Source: Paguma larvata (Eukaryota; Chordata; Mammalia; Carnivora; Viverridae). From it: 64,000 nt of DNA. The stretch spans positions 48,627,587 through 48,691,586 of the forward strand of contig CM057833.1 in NCBI GenBank assembly GCA_030068075.1. Reading direction: 5' to 3'. Under the pieces are notes generated by a model. The model searched no databases, had not been told where the DNA came from, and worked only from the letters and a program-made list of their open reading frames with translations. A program made the translations under genes and the position numbers. Below are positions 59,096-64,000 of the stretch, piece after piece (the stretch's first letter is position 1; each line of letters opens with the position of its first letter).

Positions 59096-59981
59096 AACAG
59101 TCATCTCAACATGAAGGAAAGATTCATTTGATTTTCTCTAATTTTCCTTTCAAAAATTCATTAAGTCTTTAAGTGCCAGTATGTGCCAGGCCCTTTTTCA
59201 TAGTGCCATTTGAAGGTCACACCACCTTGATCAGAGCTGCGTATCCACGTGAGGGAGTGACATGAAATGGGGTTGGAAAGATGGGTGGGATCCAAGCTGT
59301 TCGTGGCACTGTAGGTCAGACCAGAGAGCTCAGCTCTATGTCGCATACTTTGAAGAGTCAAAGGTGATCATTATGAAGAAAAACTATAACTGTAGCAACT
59401 GCTTGCTGGAAAAAACCAAAGATAGCCTTTGATTCCATTCCGTGGAATGGAATGATTAAGCACCACTCTACTTCTTCTATCGCCAGGCTGCTATCCCTGA
59501 ATTATGAAGACTAAATCAATAAAGCATAATATTAAAATTCTCTCCTGTACAAGGTCCGCAGCTATAAGGACAAGCTGTATCAGAGCTGTGTCAGATATAA
59601 CAAAGGTCACCGGAACTTCTGACAGTAGGAAGGTAAATATGGTTAAAAGTAATTAGCGACAGACTCTTCACTGGGGCGGGCGTAAAGGATCCCGGGAAGT
59701 CACCTTGTCCCTGTTTCTACTGCTGACAAGAGTGTTCCCTGCAGTCTCTCTCATGAGTCCCTTTAGCTTCTGGGGACACTTCAGGTTTGCATCATAAAGA
59801 TGAATTTCCAAACCAAAATTCATGATCGACCAAAAACCTCCTGGTTCTTTATATTGGTGGTTGACAACACCATCTGCCAAGTTGCCAAAGCTAGAAAACG
59901 GGTGGTCATCTCAGACTTCTCCCTTTCTCTCACTGACAACATCCAATCAGCTGTCAGGTCTTATCAATAACGTCTCCTAAA
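59096..59981. other. no gene recognised
   Basis: Single-copy DNA. A weak antisense L2 end may start at about 59158 (ttaagtgccagtatgtgcca...). Confidence 0.35.
59432..59453. promoter_or_regulatory. palindrome of four CATTCC/GGAATG words
   Basis: attccattcc and ggaatggaat are perfect 10-bp complements around a 2-base gt centre. CATTCC is the core of TEAD (MCAT) sites. Could also be a chance inverted repeat. Confidence 0.5.
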
Positions 59982-60181
59982 GGGGCGCCTGGGTGGCTCA
60001 GTCAGTTGAGCGTCCAACTTCAGCTCAGGTCATGATCTCACAGTTCGTGAGTTCGAGCCCCACGTTGGGCTCACTGCTGTCAGTGCAGAGCCCACTTAGG
60101 ATCCTCTGTCCCCTTATCTCTCTGCCCCTCCCCCACTAGCGCTCTTTCAAAAATAAGTAAACATTTAAAGAAATAAATAAG
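59982..60181 (+). mobile_element. SINEC, sense
   Basis: Complete copy. Target duplication taacgtctcctaaa (59968-59981) / taatgtctcctaaa (60182-60195), one mismatch. Confidence 0.97.
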
Positions 60182-60244
60182 TAATGTCTCCTAAATTGCA
60201 TTACTTAAATTACATCTTCACCATTTCTCCCTCCGATTCCTGTG

Positions 60245-60740
60245 TAAGGTCTCTTCCTCCAGACCAGGTGCCTTCCAATCTATTCTTCACCTGCTGCCTT
60301 AAAACACAAGCTTAATCAAATAACTGTCCAACTTTAACTATTTTAGATGCTTTATGAGTCACATAGATTCCCTCACAGTCCAGCCCTGTATACTTCTTCA
60401 GCCTTTTCTCCTGAAAATCCCCCAAAACACACTGCAGTGGAGCCTTCCCAAAATAGAGTTCCTCAAATGGCCTTTATGCTCTCTCATCTCTCTGGTTTTG
60501 TTTGTGCCATTTCTAATGCAAAAAACCTCTTCTGCACACGGCCCCCTCTTCTGCACAACATCCCCTATTTATTTGTGCATCAAGATTCAACCAAGGAACC
60601 ATCACCGATGTTCCAAATCTGAGTTATAGGTCCCCATGTTCACATAGTGCTCTGTGCTTATCTGCCCTCTATTACCTTTCAGCTGACGATTATATATCCA
60701 TGTCCCTCACCATACTCAGAGTTTCTTGAGGAAGGAGCTG
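60245..60740 (+). mobile_element. L2 LINE 3' region, sense (diverged)
   Basis: tctattcttcacctgctgcc, cccccaaaacacactgcag, ctctctggttttgtttgtgc, actcagagtttcttgaggaa: sense L2 order with heavy divergence. Confidence 0.55.
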
Positions 60741-60744
60741 TTTT

Positions 60745-61275
60745 TTGTTGTGGGCATCAGTTCTCTTTGTCTGCTGGGGACCATTCATTCCATTGTGGAA
60801 GTGCCATCCCTTCATTCCGTATGGTTCCATGACAGTGCTTTGTCTACCTGCTTGTAGCAGGCTTGGGCCTATAAAGCCAGGCCTGGCAAATTCCAGGACC
60901 ATATCCTCTTGACAACGATGGCTGACGTAAGCACAGGCATGTGATTGAATAGTCTTTTCCATGATATTCATATATGGATCTTGGAAAGACAAGGCCCCTC
61001 TTTCACTTTTGGATTGAATGCTATCATGATAGAGGCCTTAGACCACCACTACTCACCTTTCCCGTCTCATGAAGAGAGCATGTCCATGAAGTTAAGCTAA
61101 TCCGTGGAATATGGAAATGGAGCCTAAATGACTTCGCCCCTGGGTCAGTATATGAGAAACAAGTATATTCTGCCTTTCCCTGTTATATAAGCCAATAAAT
61201 TCCCTTCTGTGCATAAGGTATTTGAGTTATATTCTGCTACTTGCAACCAAGAATTCTAGCTAATATATATCTTTG
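60745..61275 (+). mobile_element. MaLR-like LTR, sense
   Basis: The 3' end (ataagccaataaattccctt, tatttgagttatattctgct, acttgcaaccaagaattcta, gctaatat) has an AATAAA signal at 61195-61200 and the closing words of MaLR-class LTRs. The 5' boundary is unclear. Confidence 0.5.
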
Positions 61276-61336
61276 GACTTTGTGTCTCCTCAGAATCACA
61301 ATAACTGGATTATAAGACCCAACAAAAACATGTTAT

Positions 61337-61556
61337 GGGGCGCCTGGGTGGCTCAGTTGGTTAAGTGTCCGGCTCTCGATCTTGGCTCAGGTCACAATCT
61401 CATGGTTTACGGGATCGAGCCCCAGTGTTGGGCTCTGTACTGACAGTGCAGGCCCTGCTTGGGATTCTCTCTCTTCCTCTCTCGCTCTCTGCACCTCCCC
61501 TACTCACATGTGCTCGCTCTCTCTCTCTCAAAATAAATAAACCTTAAAAAAAATGT
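61337..61556 (+). mobile_element. SINEC, sense
   Basis: Complete copy. catgttat / aatgttac flanks may be a short target duplication. Confidence 0.96.
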
Positions 61557-63022
61557 TACAGAGATGAACAAATAACTTAGCAAAAGGTTTAGGAGTTATC
61601 TTTGTATAAAGGGAATTCTTTCTACCCCCAAACCTGTTGAGTGTCTGCTGTTCATCAACACTGTATCCACTTCTCACATCTTGATGCCGAGGCTACACTT
61701 CCTGTGTCTACATTTTCTCCTGTCCTGCAGTTTCTCCTTAAACAACATTTGCCTAGTTAGCAAGTGCCTAGAATGTTCGTTAATGTGTAAACACTTGTAA
61801 AGACTCCAGTTTGTACTCTTGTTTTCCTAGTTTAAAGTATTAAGTGAACCTAAAGTTAAGAATGCTCTTATCAGAAAAGCCATCATGCCTGGTCCAATTC
61901 ACTGAAAACAACGAGATTTAGGAGCTCTCCATCTGACATTGGACTTTGTAAAAGGAGCCTTGACTTAAGTGTGCTTGAGCCTTGTGACTGTGGGGGTCGA
62001 GTCTGAGGAGTGGTTTTCCTTCTTGTAGGTATTGATTGGGTGAGTCCTCAAGTGTGTAGCTACCGAGGACTCTGCCTTGAATGGAAGAAAGTAGAGCTTC
62101 TACACCATCAGTAGATTAATCCTCTTCCTTGGTTTTTGGAGAATAGGAGGCAAGTGTTTTCTTCTTTTAATAAGCACCTTTTATTTGATTTTTGAAACAT
62201 TCCTCCATACTGTATAAGGTAAGTGTCCTATTCAAATTTATTTCTCCCTTTTTAAACACAGCAAATCTAATCCTCTTTCAACATACACGTGAAAGTCATA
62301 GCATTTTATATACTGAAAACAATTCAAGGTTCTTTGCATCAGAAACAATCCTGCTTGAATCCACTTAAGTCATATAAATATTTAGCAAGGTCAGCAAGGA
62401 TGCTTCTGAAATTCTTCCTTTCAATTATTTCTTAAGGTCAATAATCTAAAATCACAGTAAGTGTGATATATTTTTATACCAAAAGATAAATACATAAGAA
62501 AAATAAAGGGAAAAATTAAAACTGCCTTATTCATGTGCTCATGAGGAGCTAGGAAAAGCTGAAGGTATCAATAGTTTCTGCTTGAGAATTGAGGGTAATC
62601 GAAGAGCCAAAAACCAGGCATGACCCATCTCCCAACAGAGAACGAAGAGGATTATCAAAGAACATAGTGGCGTGAGCGCTTGCACACAGTGATTCTTAAG
62701 CTTTCACTGAGTTCTTGTATTTACAAAGAAAAGCCAGGGGTTAGGGGCATTTGGAATAGGGTGGAGAGAGTTTAGATTGCCCTGCATAGATATTGGGAAT
62801 AATTTGAGGAAGACCTTTTGTTCCTGAGAGGAAGGGGACAGAGCAGAGACAAGGGGATAGAGAAGGGAAATAATGGGCAAACATCTGGAAGACTAGAAGA
62901 ACTTTCAAGAACAGGTGTATCTAAGTTTTCTTTTAATCTAACTATACTGCTGAATCTCCCATTTGTTTAACCAAGCCTCAGCTTGCCAAATCTACAGAGG
63001 CCTTTGGTGATTAAAAAAAAAA
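61557..63022. other. single-copy DNA, no gene recognised
   Basis: About 1.5 kb, AT-rich, without recognised repeats or exons. Confidence 0.45.
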
Positions 63023-63121
63023 AAAAGACACACACGTATATGTGTTATATATCTACACACACATACACACATGTATATGTATTATATACACACATATATA
63101 TTATGTATAAACATACATACA

Positions 63122-63161
<40 letters not shown>

Positions 63162-63177
63162 TATATATATACATGTG
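63023..63177. repeat. compound CA/TA microsatellite
   Basis: Alternating purine-pyrimidine blocks: CA, TA, ACAT and a pure (TA)n of about 13 units at 63126-63152. Frames across it are artefacts. Confidence 0.92.
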
Positions 63178-64000
63178 AAGGGGCGAAAAGTGTGTTTGAG
63201 GTCTTTTGGGGTCAATACCCCAAAAAGAAGAAGAGAAATGGCCAACCACAAAAAGGCAGAATGGAAAATAACAATTGACTAGAAATACAAGACTAGATTC
63301 AGAGAAGACTATAAGAAATTAAGATCCCTGAGAATCTACGCAAATGCTAGAGAGGGCATCACACCTGCCTACAAGATGTAGAATGTGGTTCAGCTTAATC
63401 CTAAAATGTTAAGGGGCAAGAGTGCCCCAGATAACACTCAGATTATATAAACATTTACATGATATGATTTCCCCCAAGCCCCAAGGTCTAAGCACTCAAC
63501 TAACCAGAGATGGGTCATAGTGATGAGTCAAAACGAGTTTATTCTATAAATAATATAAGTAATAGGAATTGACAGAAACAACTCGAGATGATTTAAAGAA
63601 CCAGAAAACAGAGACACATAGAAATGTGGAACGGTAGCCTCTCAAATCATGGTAGAAACAAGGAGTCTATAAGGGCAATTGTGAAAAGTAATAAATAACT
63701 ATAGTCAAGCTTGGGCAGAAAAGGTTCAGATTAAAAAAAAATCTATATATTCCAGATAGAAATAAAAATAGATTAATAACCATGTTATTATTTCACTGCA
63801 TGTAGACACATCATTTGTAAATACAGCTAGAAGCTGTAATTATAGATACATCTCCCATGGTCTTTAATATTTCATTAGTCTCCCCACTGGAAATCAACCA
63901 CCTAGAAAAGAAACGCTTTCTCAATAGGTTAATATTAATTACTTAACAACCCTGACATCGATATTTATAGAATACTTATGAAACAGGCATTCACGAAGTG
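63178..64000. other. no gene recognised
   Basis: AT-rich single-copy DNA with a short perfect hairpin at 63204-63225 (ttttggggt, loop caat, accccaaaa). Confidence 0.45.

Overview
The window is mammalian nuclear DNA, almost certainly from a cat-family carnivore. About 29 copies of a tRNA-Lys-derived carnivore SINE are scattered through it. They share the head ggcgcctgggtggctcag, the core phrase gagcctggagcctgcttc, a CT-rich stretch and an AATAAA-type A-tail, which is the felid form of SINEC; the dog form reads differently. MIR, L2, L1, MaLR-like LTRs, ERV fragments and hAT transposons supply the usual older layers. I did not find an intact protein-coding gene, a convincing exon series, a functional tRNA/rRNA/snRNA gene or a CRISPR array. 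The longest open frames are simple-repeat frames, pseudogene or transposon frames, or unsupported chance frames. The window reads as intergenic or intronic DNA; the locus and species cannot be named from sequence alone.

Layout. 1-6390: mostly single-copy DNA, with two polypyrimidine tracts, a possible LTR and one MIR. 6391-20830: SINEs in both orientations, a long antisense L2 in pieces (about 13.2-16.1 kb), LTR remnants and a hAT element. 20833-25910: a SINE with a perfect 16-bp target duplication, an antisense processed pseudogene of RPSA (21181-22235), an unidentified block at 22.24-23.5 kb, an L1 piece, and a SINE that split a MIR. 25925-34700: largely single-copy, with a compound hairpin at 27045-27095, a second hAT element, L2/MIR remnants, and G-rich and polypyrimidine tracts. 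34705-42640: microsatellites, MaLR-like LTRs, L2, MIR, and a very short LTR-derived retrocopy with a perfect 16-bp target duplication (41872-41972). 42641-48110: a candidate regulatory block with homeodomain-like palindromes and a DR4 nuclear-receptor-like site, a rearranged LTR array (44051-45347), an antisense NDUFAB1 processed pseudogene (46035-46645), and an isolated CpG-island-like segment (47715-47990). 48110-64000: a 5'-truncated carnivore L1 (50604-51510), an ERVL-like remnant (52641-55765), a four-level nest of L1 and SINEs (57410-59095), more SINE, L2 and LTR pieces, and a complex CA/TA microsatellite.

There is no operon or pathway here. The history is one of repeated retroposition, much of it driven by the L1 machinery, which explains the target duplications around SINEs and retrocopies. 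Edges of old repeats are approximate, because family assignment was by recognition and not by alignment. I see no sign of a novel genetic system. The best leads for function are the isolated CpG-rich segment, the DR4/homeodomain block and the compound hairpin.
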